DNA of 64,000 nucleotides from Epiperipatus broadwayi (taxonomy: Eukaryota > Onychophora > Udeonychophora > Euonychophora > Peripatidae). The number at the start of each line of letters is the position of its first letter. The first letter of the stretch is position 1. This document shows, in pieces, positions 25,064 through 38,069 of this stretch. The DNA lies in contig JAQFVV010006274.1 of the NCBI GenBank assembly GCA_028023455.1, positions 3,414,001-3,478,000 of the forward strand, written 5' to 3'. A program made the position numbers and the translations under genes. Under the pieces are notes generated by a model. The model did no database searches. It was given only the letters and a program-made list of their open reading frames with translations, and was not told where the DNA came from.

Positions 25064-25155
25064 ATGGACGATTACTTAGCATGCCCACGCTGCAAAACTA
25101 CAAAATTTACTAATCCAAATATAAAATTATTAGTCAACGTTTGCGGCCATAATTT
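25064..25155 (+). CDS. MNAT1: MAT1 (CDK-activating kinase assembly factor), exon 1
   Basis: MAT1 stabilises CDK7-cyclin H to form the CDK-activating kinase. It anchors that kinase to TFIIH, where it acts in nuclear transcription initiation and cell-cycle control. This exon encodes residues 1-30 and two bases of codon 31. The protein starts [15 protein letters not shown] and reaches NVCGHN, which follows the start of animal MAT1 residue for residue with few changes. Cys7 and Cys10 form the first RING metal pair; Cys27 and His29 begin the second set. The donor site is TT|GTAAGT at 25155/25156. The ATG is the only one that gives the conserved MDD start, and the family starts at exactly this point. 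The frame is completed by exon 2, 24.3 kb away. Confidence 0.95.
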
Positions 25156-25894
25156 GTAAGTGAATGTCACATATTTTTTTCATATTTATTCGAGATGTTT
25201 ATATCTTGCTTTCTACTTTACATACTTATTGGATTATCCATTTTCTTGCAATGAATGAACATTTGATATCCGAAATTTATTGTTTTAATTTTTTAACGAT
25301 GATATTTAAACTCGGTAAAAATGATATTGCTTTACTTTTTATATTTTTCTAAATTCATTAATATTAAAGGCGGTTAAATTGTTAGCTTACTTTATGAGTA
25401 CGCATTTTTTTTGTCTAAATTCAAAGAAACATATTTAGTTACTAAAAATGTTATAGAACCCATTTCGCTTTATATTCCATTAAATTTCTGCAAATAGTAA
25501 TGATTTTTTAATTTAATATGTAGTGATGTTGATATATATATTGTGTAAGAAGTTGTCTTTATAATTTTTGGGTGTTGTTATTGTTTTTATAATATAATTT
25601 TATTTTGCAGTGATTTGCTTTCAAATATGTGGCACGTTCATGAATATTGTTTTTTTTTTTTTTAGTTTTAAATGTAATCTTAATTTTAAAAAATACTCTG
25701 TGCAGTTTTTTGTTGTGGAATGACTGACTAGAAAACTAAAGGTTTCCTTGGATACTCTCTGAAATAAAATAATTGTATTGTTAATTGTTTGGAAGGTCAA
25801 TTTAAGGTGTTCAACTATCAGAAGTGAAAAATTGAACTAAAACTCTCTAGTCCATTACTCCACAGCGAAAAATCGCACAGAATATTCTTTACAA
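25156..25894. other. Start of intron 1, no feature
   Basis: AT-rich intronic sequence before the first RTE copy. The 62-codon frame at 25164-25352 is hydrophobic low-complexity and not supported as a gene. Confidence 0.5.
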
Positions 25895-27165
25895 TTAAGA
25901 TTGCATAAACCGGAAAAAGAACTCTAATATTAAATGGATCATTGTTGGATTTGGAGCGGTTAGAAAAAAAGGTAAAGAGACAATTGATTTTAAAAGTGGG
26001 CACTTACTATATTACAAAGCCACAAATGAAATAGATGAACAGCATTGTGGAGATTGATAATATATCAGATAAGATGGCAAGATTCAAATCAATGGAAAAT
26101 AGCATATGCAAATAATTCAGAGTTGTGCCCCAACAAGTTTTTATTGTAATAAAAAAATAGGAGATTTTTATATGAATATACAAAATGCTTTTGATAAAAC
26201 CAAACAACATTTCAAAAATATTATGGGAAACTTTAGTAAACGATTGTAAGATGAAAGTTCTTGTTTCTAGTGATAGAAATGGAATAAAAGACAGTGTTGG
26301 AGAGTTTGCAAAAAAACTTTGTTATGATTTTTTTCTTAGAGAAAATGCTAAATGGAAATGGACATGGAATCTTCCAAAAGGAGGTACAGCAAAATTGGAT
26401 TATATTTTGATTTTTCAAAAAATATATACTTCAAGATTATATTGTTCTTAATGGATTTAGAACAAGAAGTAAACATCAGTTAGTGAGATATAAGATATGT
26501 GTTAATGCAAAACTAGAGAGACAAAATCTTTTAAGAAAAACATTATTAATAGTTGATATTCCTAACCTTCAGAATTACTCCATTGAATTTAAGTTAGAAC
26601 ATGCAAATTGTTTAAATATTAATAGATTTTGAAGATAGTTCAGATTTGAATGAAATAAATATAAAAATATTGGATACACTATTAAGCACTGGAAGAAAGA
26701 TAGCTAATTTACAAAAGCTGCAGTTTACCAATAAATGTTTTGTGTAGTCAATATAATTAATGTATGAAGGAAAGAAGGATTATGAAAGTTTTTAAAAGTG
26801 GTCCATTAAAAAGAATTAAATGTTTAGAGTTTTGTAAAATGGTGTGAAAAAGAGTAAATAATGATACAAGAAAAAATGAATTGTCAAGAAAAATTATAGA
26901 AAAGAATAAATCACAAAAGTGTAAAACCATATTTTGGTATTAAAAGAAAAGTTATTTCTGCATTAAGAAGAAAAAATAGAACTATTGTTAAAAAGAGAGA
27001 TGACATCATGAAATATGTGGAAAGAGATCCATAAAGAATTATAATAAATAACAAATATGCAATGTGTATCATACAGATATTGGGTCTGAACTTCCCAGCA
27101 TTTTAAATGAAGAAAAGAGAAAAACTCCAGGTAATGATGGATTATATTGTCAAGGATTGTAACAA
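25895..27165 (+). mobile_element. RTE-clade LINE, copy 1, broken endonuclease and start of RT
   Basis: The order of pieces on the + strand, with frame changes, is that of an RTE ('craniofacial development protein 2-like') polyprotein. An endonuclease start (KIA...) comes at about 25900. Then EIDNISDKMARF lies near 26050-26085 and a degraded version of the QAYAPTSS block near 26125. HFKIIMGNF at about 26210-26230 corresponds to the usual IMGDFNA catalytic block with Asp changed to Asn. WKWTWNLPKGG...LDYIL at about 26350-26405 is the usual WTWxSPDGxxxxEIDYIL. The reading ends near 27125 with KTPGNDG, the usual GKAPGxDG at the start of the RT domain. Many stops are present. The same family recurs at 34900-36300. 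Confidence 0.8.
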
Positions 27166-29984
27166 TTTATGTAGATCAAAAATGCATAATTGTATAAATT
27201 ATATAACTTTATACTATTGATAAAAAAAAATCAAGTCAGATATCACATGACCTAATTTTAATAAAACTATATATAACTTTATACTATAAATGTATTGTAC
27301 CTTGAAATGCAATATAACTTTTCCATTGAGGATTTTGATAAAGACATCTCTGCCATTATTGGTGAATCTACATTATATTAAAGTATTTTTATGTGTTTTC
27401 ATAAATTTTCATTGATACTCATCTGACCAATCAAATTAATCTAGAATCTTTATTATCTAGCTAATAATAGCCAGATGCCTATTTATAAACCAGTAATTGT
27501 GTAGCTGATTAGTTTATTTATAAGTCAGGAAAGAGAAATGAATATTCAATTTTCAAGTTTTTTTTTGTTTGTTTGTTTTTAATGTTTACCGTTATTATAA
27601 GATTATTGACATAATAAAATAGTGATGTCATGAAAACATTGTCATATTAATATAATATGGTCACATTCATCTAAAAAGAAAAAATTAGGCAAAATTTAAT
27701 CATTATGTAATTAAAATCAAACTTAATTGATAAAATGCAAATATAGTAAGAGAAAATATAACTTGCTTATTTAATTTTTATTTAATATTCTTGTATTTTA
27801 GTCTGTAATAGCATTTCTGGTTCATTGAAGGCAAAGCAGATTTTTATTCCAAGGATAAACAATCTCTACAACAAAAAAAATAAATAAATACAAATTTTGT
27901 TCAGTGCATGATTAAATTAAATTTTCACTGTGTATAAAATTAAAGTGCACTAAAATAGATTGAAAAATGTATACATTATGTGAAATTTTTTATTTAACTA
28001 ATTTATATTCTCATATCAACAGAAGTTCTTATTTCCTCCCAGGCAAAATGCTTGTCATCATAAATAAATTCCATAAATAAATTATATCAAACAAAAGATA
28101 TAATTATTTAATAGACTTCATTTTCATTTTTTTAAAAAATGCAAACTTGATTTTTAAAATGTTTTTAAATACACTAAAAAAAAAAAAAAAAACCAAAGTT
28201 TTATTTATTAATTACCAAAAACATATTGGTAACATAACATAAAGTTCATTATAAATAAATTTGAAAATAACATTGTTAACTTTTTTTTTAGTACATGCTT
28301 CATTTTAATTGAATGCAAAAGAGTGTCAATCATGACTATAAAATGTTATATGATTATTTTTAAAAAAGTCACAGCAACTGGAATGCACTTGTACACTATA
28401 TTTTCACACAGATTAGTACTTTTTTTTAATATTAATAATATGCTAACTTTAACATTTAATTTAAAGTAATCTTTGTATTTAGGTTATAATAGCCATGATT
28501 TTGGTATTCTACACCAAAAATGCTTCAAGCTAAATTGAATTGGTTTTATATTTAATGAATATTTTGTAAAGCATATTAATATTCATATATTTTGTTAATA
28601 ATATGCTTAGTAATATGTTTATTACATTATCCCCCCCCCCTCCTCTTAAGCTTTGATTTCTTTGATAACAAGTTAATTTTTTGCCATGGAAAATCATTAT
28701 AATTATTTGTTCTTTATGTGAGTGTTTGATTTGCAAAGTATTTTGGAAAATCATTTGTCCTCATCCACAGTAAAACTATATTTATTTTTACATAATCAAA
28801 AAAAAAGAAATAAAAAATCTTTTAATCATTTCTCTCATCATTCTGTTTATTTTAACTGAAAATCTTTTAATCATTTCTCTCATCTTTCTGTTTATTTTAA
28901 CTGAAATACATTTTTAAAAACTGTTGTAAATTTTATTTTGCAAGCTTATTTAGATTTTTTTTCTGTCTTCAAAAGTTTTCCTTTTTGTAACCTTTTTTAG
29001 AAATACAAAAGTTCTTTTTTGTTATTAATCTAGGGAAAAAGTTCCTATTGAAAAACACTAACATAAATTCTAATGTTAACTGTGAATTTTAATTTTTAGA
29101 TGCAGGAGCTTTTAACCACAATTATGGTAATGATAGAACAATATAATAAAAGGTATTTGGTTTTACATATGAAAATATCATAGACTGGAAGTTCTCAAAC
29201 AAAAGTCTTGACCAGCTTGTTTTACATAATTTATTAGTGTACTTGTAAAAAAAAAAAAGTATTTTTTAGCATATTTACATTATATACATATATCTTTTAA
29301 AATAAAAATCTAATGTGATGTTTTTTAAAAGTATTTTCAATCAGTATTGATTTAAAATAAAAGTAAAGCATATTTGTCTTTTGTGTCAGGTCATTAAGTT
29401 TTCAACAATTAGAAAACGCTAAATACTTTGAAGTTTTTTAAAAAGTGTACTTATTTATTTATATGCCTTTATCCCACTTAGCAAGGACAATTTACTCCAT
29501 TTAGTGAGAACAATTGGTTCCCCAAAATTTATCATAAAGCAAGAATATTGTATAAAAAGCAGCCAGTTATAACGACTTTCTATAAGAAAAAATTTGATTG
29601 GTTACTCCTGATAAAAATTATATTGTAAACTATGAATATTATATTAACAGACAATTAACCTAGTATATATAGTAATTGAAAAAACCTTTAATGTACATTA
29701 TGTGCTTGTGTAAATTGTGCGATGTGTGTATTATATAAGTATGCACTCAATATATATATATGTATAATGATGTAACTATGTAAAAAGAAAAAAAAACCCT
29801 TGGCTTAAAGTTATGCTTTCCTGTGATCCATTTATTAATCATCATTATCCAGTTTTCTGAATCATGCTGTCAATTGTTTATTCTAAAGTCTATCATTGTT
29901 TTCTAAATCCTTTGATGATCCTGGATTTTTTTTTTTTTTGGAGGATGTACACCAGATGCTAATAACTGGTGACCTCTAGAAAAA
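27166..29984. other. Intron 1 stretch, no gene; one 44-bp tandem duplication
   Basis: AT-rich sequence with frequent A and T runs and a C run near 28630. A 44-bp unit (TTTAATCATTTCTCTCATCW then TTCTGTTTATTTTAACTGAA) occurs twice at 28820-28905. No gene is seen. Confidence 0.5.
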
Positions 29985-30089
29985 AGTAGAATGGATAATT
30001 GACCTGCTTTTTAATTTTTTTTTCCATACAACATTGTTAATTATAAGGCCTGATTATTTGACTTAAAACATTTTAAAATTTGATGCTGC

Positions 30090-30645
30090 ATTTTAAGTCA
30101 GGGGTCAAATTCTTTCAAAATGCTTTTCATGGCCTTCTTATGAGAAATAAATTTCTTTAGTTTTTTGATGTCCAGATTCTTCTCTAACAGGCTTATCAAT
30201 TATCTTTTCTTTATTATCTTCCTTTTCCTTTAACAGTTGCATTAATTTCTCTTTAGTTAATTTTGTCATGTGTGATTCCAAAAGCTCTTCAATGTTGTCA
30301 TCATCAACTTCTGTAAAGTTGCTTTTTCGTATGATTAAAATAGGTTTTTTTTTTTCATTTTCTGCATTTGTAATGAGTTATGGGCAGATTTTCTTCCACA
30401 TAAGATTAAGAATTGTGCTAATGTAATCTTGTCCTATGTATTGCCTATAAAATTAACATCTGTTTTTTATATTTAAATCCTTCCAGAGTTATGGAATTGT
30501 CTTATCAATATCCTTATCTAAAGTGTTGATAAGACGCTGCATTAGTTGTGGAAGGTTGTGATGATTCCTTGTTCATTAGCTTGAAGAAGTGATATCTTTT
30601 TGTGGTATCACTTGCTTCCATGATTTTAGTTGAAAATATATCCAG
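30090..30645 (-). pseudogene. Pogo/Tigger-type transposase C-terminus, decayed
   Basis: On the minus strand, with frame changes, the pieces follow the C-terminal half of a CENP-B/Tigger-like transposase. About 30450-30560 resembles the 'qgvI..fK...' block and then DLWKDLNIKxC (usual DFWKxFNIxDCI). Then a WKKICP piece corresponds to the usual GVWKKLWP. Finally DDDNIEELLESHMTKLTKEK at 30240-30310 is a close match to the family's 'DIEELLESHGEELTNEELxxL' tail. The DDD catalytic core and the N-terminal helix-turn-helix are not visible here. Several stops show the copy is dead. Confidence 0.75.
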
Positions 30646-31429
30646 CTGTAAACTTTTAAAAAAAAAAATCTATAAAAAAAAAAAGTTTAATATCGCTAGA
30701 AAAAAAAAGTGTGCTTTTACTTTGCAAATATTCATCAAAATGAATTGAGAAAAGTAAAATAAATCAGTAGTTAACAATTTTATATGTTCTTCTGCACAAT
30801 TGTTTCTCCATTGCATTGAGAAAAAAAAATCCAAACATGCAGTTTCTTTTTCTTTAGTTTGTATTATTATCTTATTTATGTGAAATTACTTATAATTTAA
30901 AAGAAGTAATGTTTAATAACTTATTTAATTAGCCATAAAGATTTGTTAATTATCATTAGTGTAAGAGGAGCCAAATTAGTGAAAATTACACTACAGAAAT
31001 ATTATTCATTATTGGATAATCTCTAGTCTAATGAATGAATAATAAAAATTATTTATTAATATACAGTATTATACATTTTCAAAATCTAATTGCAGTTCAC
31101 TTCCAAAAATTTTAAAAATTCTTTCATTAATGCATTCTATACTTGCATATTATAATCAATATTTAAGGCTTTTTTTACAATATGTACCATGCAGATCTAA
31201 ATAAACATTACTTTGTAGACACATATGCTAGCTTTTTGACTTGAGATGTCACGTTTTATTAAGCATTTTAGCCATTTTCTTAGAAAGACTTAAAATATTT
31301 AGAATAGTGTGATGGCAGATATACAGGCTATTTAAATAAAAATTAAATGTATAAATCTTTTTCAATTTATTTGTATTTCATTTTCTTTATGCATAATCAT
31401 CTTCCTTACATTTTTTTTTGTTGGTTGTT
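30646..31429. other. Intron 1 stretch, no gene
   Basis: AT-rich with poly-A runs at 30659-30705. It may contain the missing N-terminal part of the Tigger element in unrecognisable form. Confidence 0.4.
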
Positions 31430-32520
31430 GAAAATACATTTACAATAATTTTGATTTAACTGAAATTAGCATTGATAAAGATTTTAATTTAAAGTTGATT
31501 GGCCGAATATTTTAACTAATATTTAAACTGTATGTAATTTAAAATTAAATATTAATAGTTTATGATCAAAATTTATTTTTCGTTTTATGCTGAATGAAAT
31601 TTGCAATTTTTTTTTTTTTTCAATATTATATTTTTTTACATTTGCAATAATGTCACTCATTGCTTTGGGTATCTGAAACAAATTACAAGGTGATTTAAAA
31701 TTGAGCAAGTAGAGTGTTATTTTTAATTTACATTTAGTAACTTAATTATATAAAATTGATTATTAAATGCATAAATTCTGAAATCATTCCCTTCGCTTTC
31801 TTTTTTTACTAAAATATTTTAGATTTACAATGATAACAATTTTAATTTGATTGAAAAGTTTTAATTTAAAATTAGTTGACTGGATATTTTAGCTAATATA
31901 CACAATTTAAAATTAATTATTACAGTAAAACCAAAATTTATTTTTAGTTTTCTGCTGAAAGAATTTTATATATTTTTTCTAATACTGTATTGTTTTATAT
32001 TAGCGATAATGCTGACATTGACATGGAAAAGCCTGAAGCAAATTACAATATTATGATTTTAAATTATGCAGATAAGTGATATTTTAAATTTATATTTAAT
32101 AACTTTTAATCATATAAAATTGATTATTAATTGCATCATCCATGAAATCACCCCCCGCCACAAATAATTACACCTAAATTTGACAATTACAATGATCATA
32201 ATTTTTCCTGCAAGCAAAATACTGTTCATAAAAACTTTAATTCATAAAAGTGAGTAAATATAATTTTTAAGCTAATACATACCTTTTAAAATTAAATATT
32301 AATATATTTATTTTTACATTATCAAAATATGATTTTAGTTATTTATTATACTGAATGAAACTTTTTTATTTTTGCTTTTGTTGTCATTAATGATGAAAAT
32401 TTTTACTTTGGATATATTATTAATGAAGTACTGATTGTCTTGTAAGAACACTGGATAGAAATTAAATCAAGTACTATATTGCACATTAATTGTATTTTAA
32501 GTTTATGATCAAAATATAGT
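31430..32520 (+). repeat. Diverged tandem satellite, about 365-390-bp unit, three copies
   Basis: Landmarks recur in order. GAAACAAATTACAA near 31674 matches GAAGCAAATTACAA near 32035. ATATAAAATTGATTATTAA near 31749 matches 32114. The TTTAAAATTAAATATTAAT/CAAAATTTATTTTT block near 31540 recurs near 31905 and 32285. The third copy is partial. Sequence is strongly diverged and AT-rich. No coding content. Confidence 0.65.
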
Positions 32521-32857
32521 ATATAGGACTATAATATTGTGTATTGTATTGTGAATAATGAATAAATTGTATGCTGTATATTTTCAGCATAAGTGTCACT
32601 ATTTTGCTTTTGGATGACATAGCTTTAATAAAGTAACTATCCTAATAAATACATCATCAGTCTTACAAAATTGTCACCAAAGGAAAGTTTTTTAATTTTT
32701 TTTATTTTTTATAATTGTTATAGTGAAAAATCAATTGTATGAGGATTATTGATGTGGTGAATTCTGACATAAAGGTCTAACTATAGTAAACAATAAAGCA
32801 AAGTTGAATTAAAAAAACAACTCCATGCAGTTCAACTAATCTCATTAGAAAATTGTT

Positions 32858-33019
32858 TGTTTTTTTTTTTGTAGTATGTATGTTAATCTTTTTGCTTTAA
32901 CTAGAATTTTAATTGTTTTTTTTTTGTAGTATGTATGTTAATCTTTTTGCTTTAACTAGAATTTTAATTGTTTTTTTTTTGTAGTATGTATGTTAATCTT
33001 TTTGCTTTAACTAGAATTT
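32858..33019 (+). repeat. 55-bp tandem repeat, three nearly identical copies
   Basis: The unit consists of a T run, GTAGTATGTATGTTAATC, TTTTTGCTTTAACTAGAATT and TTAATTG. It starts at GTAGTATG in 32871, 32926 and 32981, an exact 55-base period. Copies are essentially identical, so this is a recent expansion. Confidence 0.95.
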
Positions 33020-33039
33020 CTATCTATTGATTAAAATTA

Positions 33040-34056
33040 CCATGTTTCCCCAAAAATAAGACCTAACCAGAAAATAAACCCTAGTATGATTTTTGAAGAT
33101 GCTTATAGTGTAAGCTCTACTCCAAATATAAGCTCTACTTAAGAACAGCAGTCCAATAGATGGCTTTTGTTTGCCTGTTGAAACATACAATGAAGGTATT
33201 GAATTATAAAGTAATAAATGTATAAATAAATGATTTTATTGATATTAATGCTTTAAATAAATGGAATATACATTATAAGGTTCTTTTGTATTTTCCCATT
33301 GACTATTTTCGACAAACATTATTCTACTTATACAGAGAAACAATTTAAGTCACTATATCGGATGATTTATAATTTCATTTATATACTATTAGTTACTCAT
33401 TTTATTTATATTTAATACTTAGATTTTCATTTAGTTTCTGAGTTTCTGCATGTCAGTTTTTAAATATTCAAAATAAAAGAAAAATTAGTTTGATTTCTTA
33501 AACATTTTTTTTTTTTTCCTGAAAGACTTTATTAAAATAATGAAAGTTTGCTTAAGTTAAATCTTCAATCTTTCTCCTAAAGAAAAATTTTTAAAAAGAA
33601 TATTCAAGTAAGGCTACTACAAGTAATTTGGAAAGTGTTTACAATTTGTGTACTTAATAATGCATGGATGTGGTTAGGTCATATATCAATTATCGTAATT
33701 TAATATGCCTTATGTTGTAAGTGATGTATTTAATGTGTAAAGTACAGAAACATTTTCTGAATTTTTGTGCTTGCAATTCTTGAAAATCTATAATTAACAC
33801 TTGGTTTGGTATAATATTCTGATCGTCAGGTAAGATGAGTGCAAAAGGAAAACTATTCTGATTGAGTACAAGAAAGGAATTGTGAGGGGGCTCCTGAGAT
33901 AAGAATCTTACAGCTTTCTATAAAGAGAAGAAGTACTTGCATAAATGAAGATTTTTGTACATGAAAAAATTAGACACCCCCTTAAAATAAACCCTACAAG
34001 TGTCTTTTGGAGCAAAAATGAACATAAGACCCAATCTTATTTTTGGGGAAACATGG
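33040..34056. mobile_element. 1.0 kb TIR element with CCATGTTTCCCCAAAAATAAGA ends (nonautonomous)
   Basis: The left end begins CCATGTTTCCCCAAAAATAA and the right end is its reverse complement TTATTTTTGGGGAAACATGG, a 22-base perfect match. It then weakens into further related pieces containing AAAATAAACCCTA on the left and its counterpart near 33985 on the right. The length is 1017 bp. The flanks are TAAAATTA and TAAAAATT, an imperfect possible 8-bp duplication. The interior encodes nothing I recognise. Such ends occur in widespread cut-and-paste transposons of animals, but I cannot assign the superfamily with confidence. Confidence 0.8.
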
Positions 34057-34899
34057 TAAAAATTTAGAAGAATTAATACTGAAAACTTGAACACTGAAAT
34101 TATCCATTACTTTGTAGAAATCAGAAATGCAACTTCTCCAAATTCATAGGATGCTTTTGACATAGATTAAGAAATATTCAAATGTTTTTAAAAATTGATA
34201 TTAGTGTATTTGATTATGGGAATGTATTTCCTATAATTGCAATATGATATCTAAACTTTAAAAAAAATGTATATGTTTTACTCAAATTTGAAATTAGAAA
34301 TTATCAAAATGAATAAACTTTAGATATTGGCTTGCATTTAAAGTGCAGTACCTTATTTGAGACTTCTATTAATACTTATTATAAATAATAATCAACTAAT
34401 GGCTGCAGAAAAGAATCTCCTGTTAACTGAAAGGAGATCCTTTGATTTCTCTTTGAAACCTTAATCAAGCAAAACAAATTTCTAATGTCAAATCTATATG
34501 TTCTGATTTTTTTTGACTGTTATAACCATGTTTTTATGCATAATGTGCTAGAACAGGGATGGTTCTCCACTAACACATATCAGCCGACATGAATCTACTG
34601 GCTTTTTACTTCTAAGTTTAAGATAAAAAAAAACTATGATTTTTTTCCTCAATTACCAGATAATTTTTAACTGAAATATTTGTTGGATATTTGAGAAGGC
34701 AGGATAAAAATGTGTAAGCATGACCTTTATATAAATAGATAGATAGATGAATAAATAAATAAATGGATGGATGGATGAAAATAAATAAATAAATGGATGG
34801 ATGGATGAATATTTACAATTATGATAAAACTCAATTATTGTCCTTATTCCCAGGAATACTGTAATGTCATTAGCCAAGGCAGCAGTTGATGGCTGAAGG
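34057..34899. other. Intron 1 stretch with tetranucleotide microsatellites
   Basis: A compound simple repeat at about 34731-34808 is made of ATAGATAG, AATAAATAAATA and GGATGGATGGATG blocks, partly duplicated. The rest is AT-rich with no gene. Confidence 0.6.
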
Positions 34900-36310
34900 T
34901 AGGCCACTTTCAAATGAATGAAGATTGCACATCTAATATTAAATAGGACATATTTGACTTTAAAAAAAAATGGAAGTGTTTATTTAAAAAGTAGATATGT
35001 TTTTGACTACAAAGACACAAATATTAAATGTACTAATGGAGTGAGATTCATTATAAATAAAAATTGGAAAGACATCATTGAGGAGATTGATGATATTTCA
35101 AATAGAATGGCAAGATTAGCTATTCAAATTAATGGAAGATACAAAATGCAGATAATTCAGATTTATGCCCCAACAAGTTCTCACTGTTATGAGGAAGAGG
35201 ATTTTATATGAATTTACAAAATATTTTTGATTGGACTAAACATTTTAAAAATTGTCATGGGAGATTTTAATGCTAAAATTAGTAAATAATTGAAAAGTGA
35301 AACAATGACAGAGGACATAGAAAAAGAAAAAAAACTATGAATTCTTTCTTTAAGAAAAATGCTAAGAAGATATAAACAAATAAGCATCGCAAATTAAGAT
35401 TCAGCAGAATTAGGTTATAATTTGATTACAAGAAAATGTTTTTTAAGATTGTAATGTTTTTATTAGATTCAACACATGAAATGTTCATTAATTAATGTTA
35501 TAGAAAGAAATAGCATTAACAGTTAATATTCCTAATTTTCATATATATTCTAACAAATTTAAATTAAAACTTGCTAATTGTTTTAAAATATTGTCAGACT
35601 TTTAAGATTATTCAGACTTTCTGAAATCAATAAAAAAATAGCTGGCACTCTACTAAGAATTATAAGAAAAATACTTGTACAAAGAGGCAGCAATTTATCA
35701 GTAAATTTTCTGCTAAATTGAGATAATGTATGAAAAAAAAAAGAAACCTTATGAAAGTTTTAAAAATAATCCATTAAGAAGAATTGAGTATTTAGAATTT
35801 TGTAAAAATGGTATAATAAAGAGTTAATAATATAAGAAAATATAATTGTGAATTAGCAAAGATAGCTATAGAAGAGAAAATAGTCTCAAAAGTGCAAAAC
35901 AATATTATTAATATTTTAAAAGAAGCAAATAAATAACAATAAAAAATATTGGAAAAGCTGTGTCTAAATTGAAAAAGATGTACCTTATAATTGGAAGAAT
36001 GCAATAATAATATTGTTCAAGAAAAGTGATAAAGAAAATATTAGAAATTACAAATGTATTGGTCTTTTATCAGTTCTATACAATATCTTCATCAAAATAA
36101 TTACAACTCATTTACAATGAATTTTGGATTCAGACCAACCCAAAGAACAAGTTGGATTTAAAGTGAGTTAAGCACAGTAGATCACATCCAAGTATTGAGA
36201 ATAGTTATAGAAAAAATCTATGAATAAAAGTTGCTATTATGCTTTGAATTTGTATATTATGAAAAGCCATTTGATTTTATAAAAATATTAGGAATTGCCA
36301 GTTATTTGGA
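34900..36310 (+). mobile_element. RTE-clade LINE, copy 2, broken endonuclease and RT
   Basis: A 97-codon frame remains open at 34918-35211. It starts MKIAHLILNRT and contains IINKNWKDIIEEIDDISNR, then MARLAIQINGRYK and MQIIQIYAPTSSH, a well-kept RTE apurinic-like endonuclease segment. A frame change then gives the counterpart of the usual IVMGDFNAK block near 35255. RT pieces appear near 36025-36290: NIRNYKCIGLLSVLYNIFIKII (usual NYRPISLLSxxYKIFxKII) and QPKEQVGFKxS (usual QPxEQAGFRxG), followed by a decayed VDH/HIQVI block and a later YYALNLYIMKSHLI that stands where the YEKAFD block should be. The intervening part is full of stops. Same family as 25895-27165. Confidence 0.8.
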
Positions 36311-38069
36311 AATCATATAAAAAAACATACTAATTATTTTGTTTAGATATATATATTGTACCTATTGAAACTTGAAATAAATTTCAATATGTGATATAAT
36401 GTCAATTGTAAAAAAAAAAGTTTTGGGGTTTGATTTTAATAGAGAATATATTAACCGGAAGAGCATTGGAATATGTTGCTGTGATAACTATAATATTGGA
36501 GAAACAAATGTTTATTATTAATTGTAGTTTATAAAAATTGTGAATTGACTTTATTCATTTTGAAAATGAATTATAGTCTTGAAAAAATTATTTTCTTTTA
36601 TTATGTATATTTTCATTACCGCATTCACAATAGTAGGTTACAAATAATACACCTAAATATTTATTGTCTTAAGTATATTTGTTATTTTATTTTCATAATA
36701 TTGTATTGAAAAATATGTGTGAAAAGTATGTTTCCATTGTAGTGTGAAAGAATATAATCTAGTTGCTTAGTTTATGTTGGAATAAAAAAATACTATTTGT
36801 ATTTTTAAATGTAAATATTGTATATTATGTATAATAAATTATAAAATATTTATTTTTATTTATCCTTATTTTATGTAATAGATTTTTATTTATGGAATGC
36901 TGGCTGGAAGTTTATGATTATTAAATGGGTAGAATGATGAGATGTAAGCAAAAGAATTTGTCCATAAACTGAATAAATTTATTGAGGATTTGTGAAGAGC
37001 AACAATTTATTGAAGGATGAAAATAATTCATAGTGTTTTTAAAAAAAACAATGGAATATTTTTTTGCTTTAAAAATGAATATTATCTACTTTTCAATGAT
37101 GAGATCTAAACGCTATGAACAGAAAAATGTACGCAAAGATTATGTTTACCTGCTGATATAATTTTTTGAGCTTGATGGATTTTTTATATACAGGATAGAA
37201 ATTGGTTCAATTTACATAGCATTGTCATGGATGAAATAGCATCTGTTCACTTGTAATGTTTTATGAATCAAATTCTTGTTAAAGGAAAGGATATTTACAT
37301 TGTATAATTATGAATATAAACTAATGTTTGTATACTTATAACTTCACATAGATCAAATACCTGCTAAATAAAGGAATAATTTAGATATTTGAAAAAAATT
37401 GGAATTAATAAAATGTGCTTCAAATGTAATAGTTTTTTGAGATATTTCTATTTTTTTGGGAATAACAAAACATCATATGATTGTTTATATTTTACAAGTT
37501 TAAAAAAGAAATGGGTTCATATGATATATGACTTTATTTTTTATTGTATGATTGTGATTTAAGAAATAGATATTAAAACTATGGTACTATTTTCGAAATG
37601 CTGTATCTGAGAACAATTGATTAGATCATTTGCTAATATATATTATTATTTATATATAATTGTATAGGATATAAACGATAGTATAATTTAAATTAAGTAA
37701 AGATTTATTTATATTTCTTAACTTAGTAATTATTATTTTAATTAAAATATATATTTATCTTTCTATTCGCCAATTATAAATTAATCTCAAGCTTTTATTT
37801 TTGTTTTATTCTCTTAGAACAATGTGAACGAATAGGTAGATTCATCTTTAGTATATTCTTATTTCCACTGAGTATATTCTTTTTTATATAAGGATATTAA
37901 GAATATCCTTGATTCTCTTATATTTTGAAAAATGCATATGTGTTACAACATGTCTAGTTTTAGCATTTTATAGATAAAGTTCAATATACAACTACCTATT
38001 AAATTTAAAAGAATTAATGTAACTTGAAAACCTATTGCATTAAGCATAATCAGATCATATAAATTGTAC
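36311..38069. other. Intron 1 stretch, no gene
   Basis: Very AT-rich. A small perfect hairpin AAGGATATTAAGAATATCCTT lies near 37891-37912. Nothing else is recognised. Confidence 0.5.
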
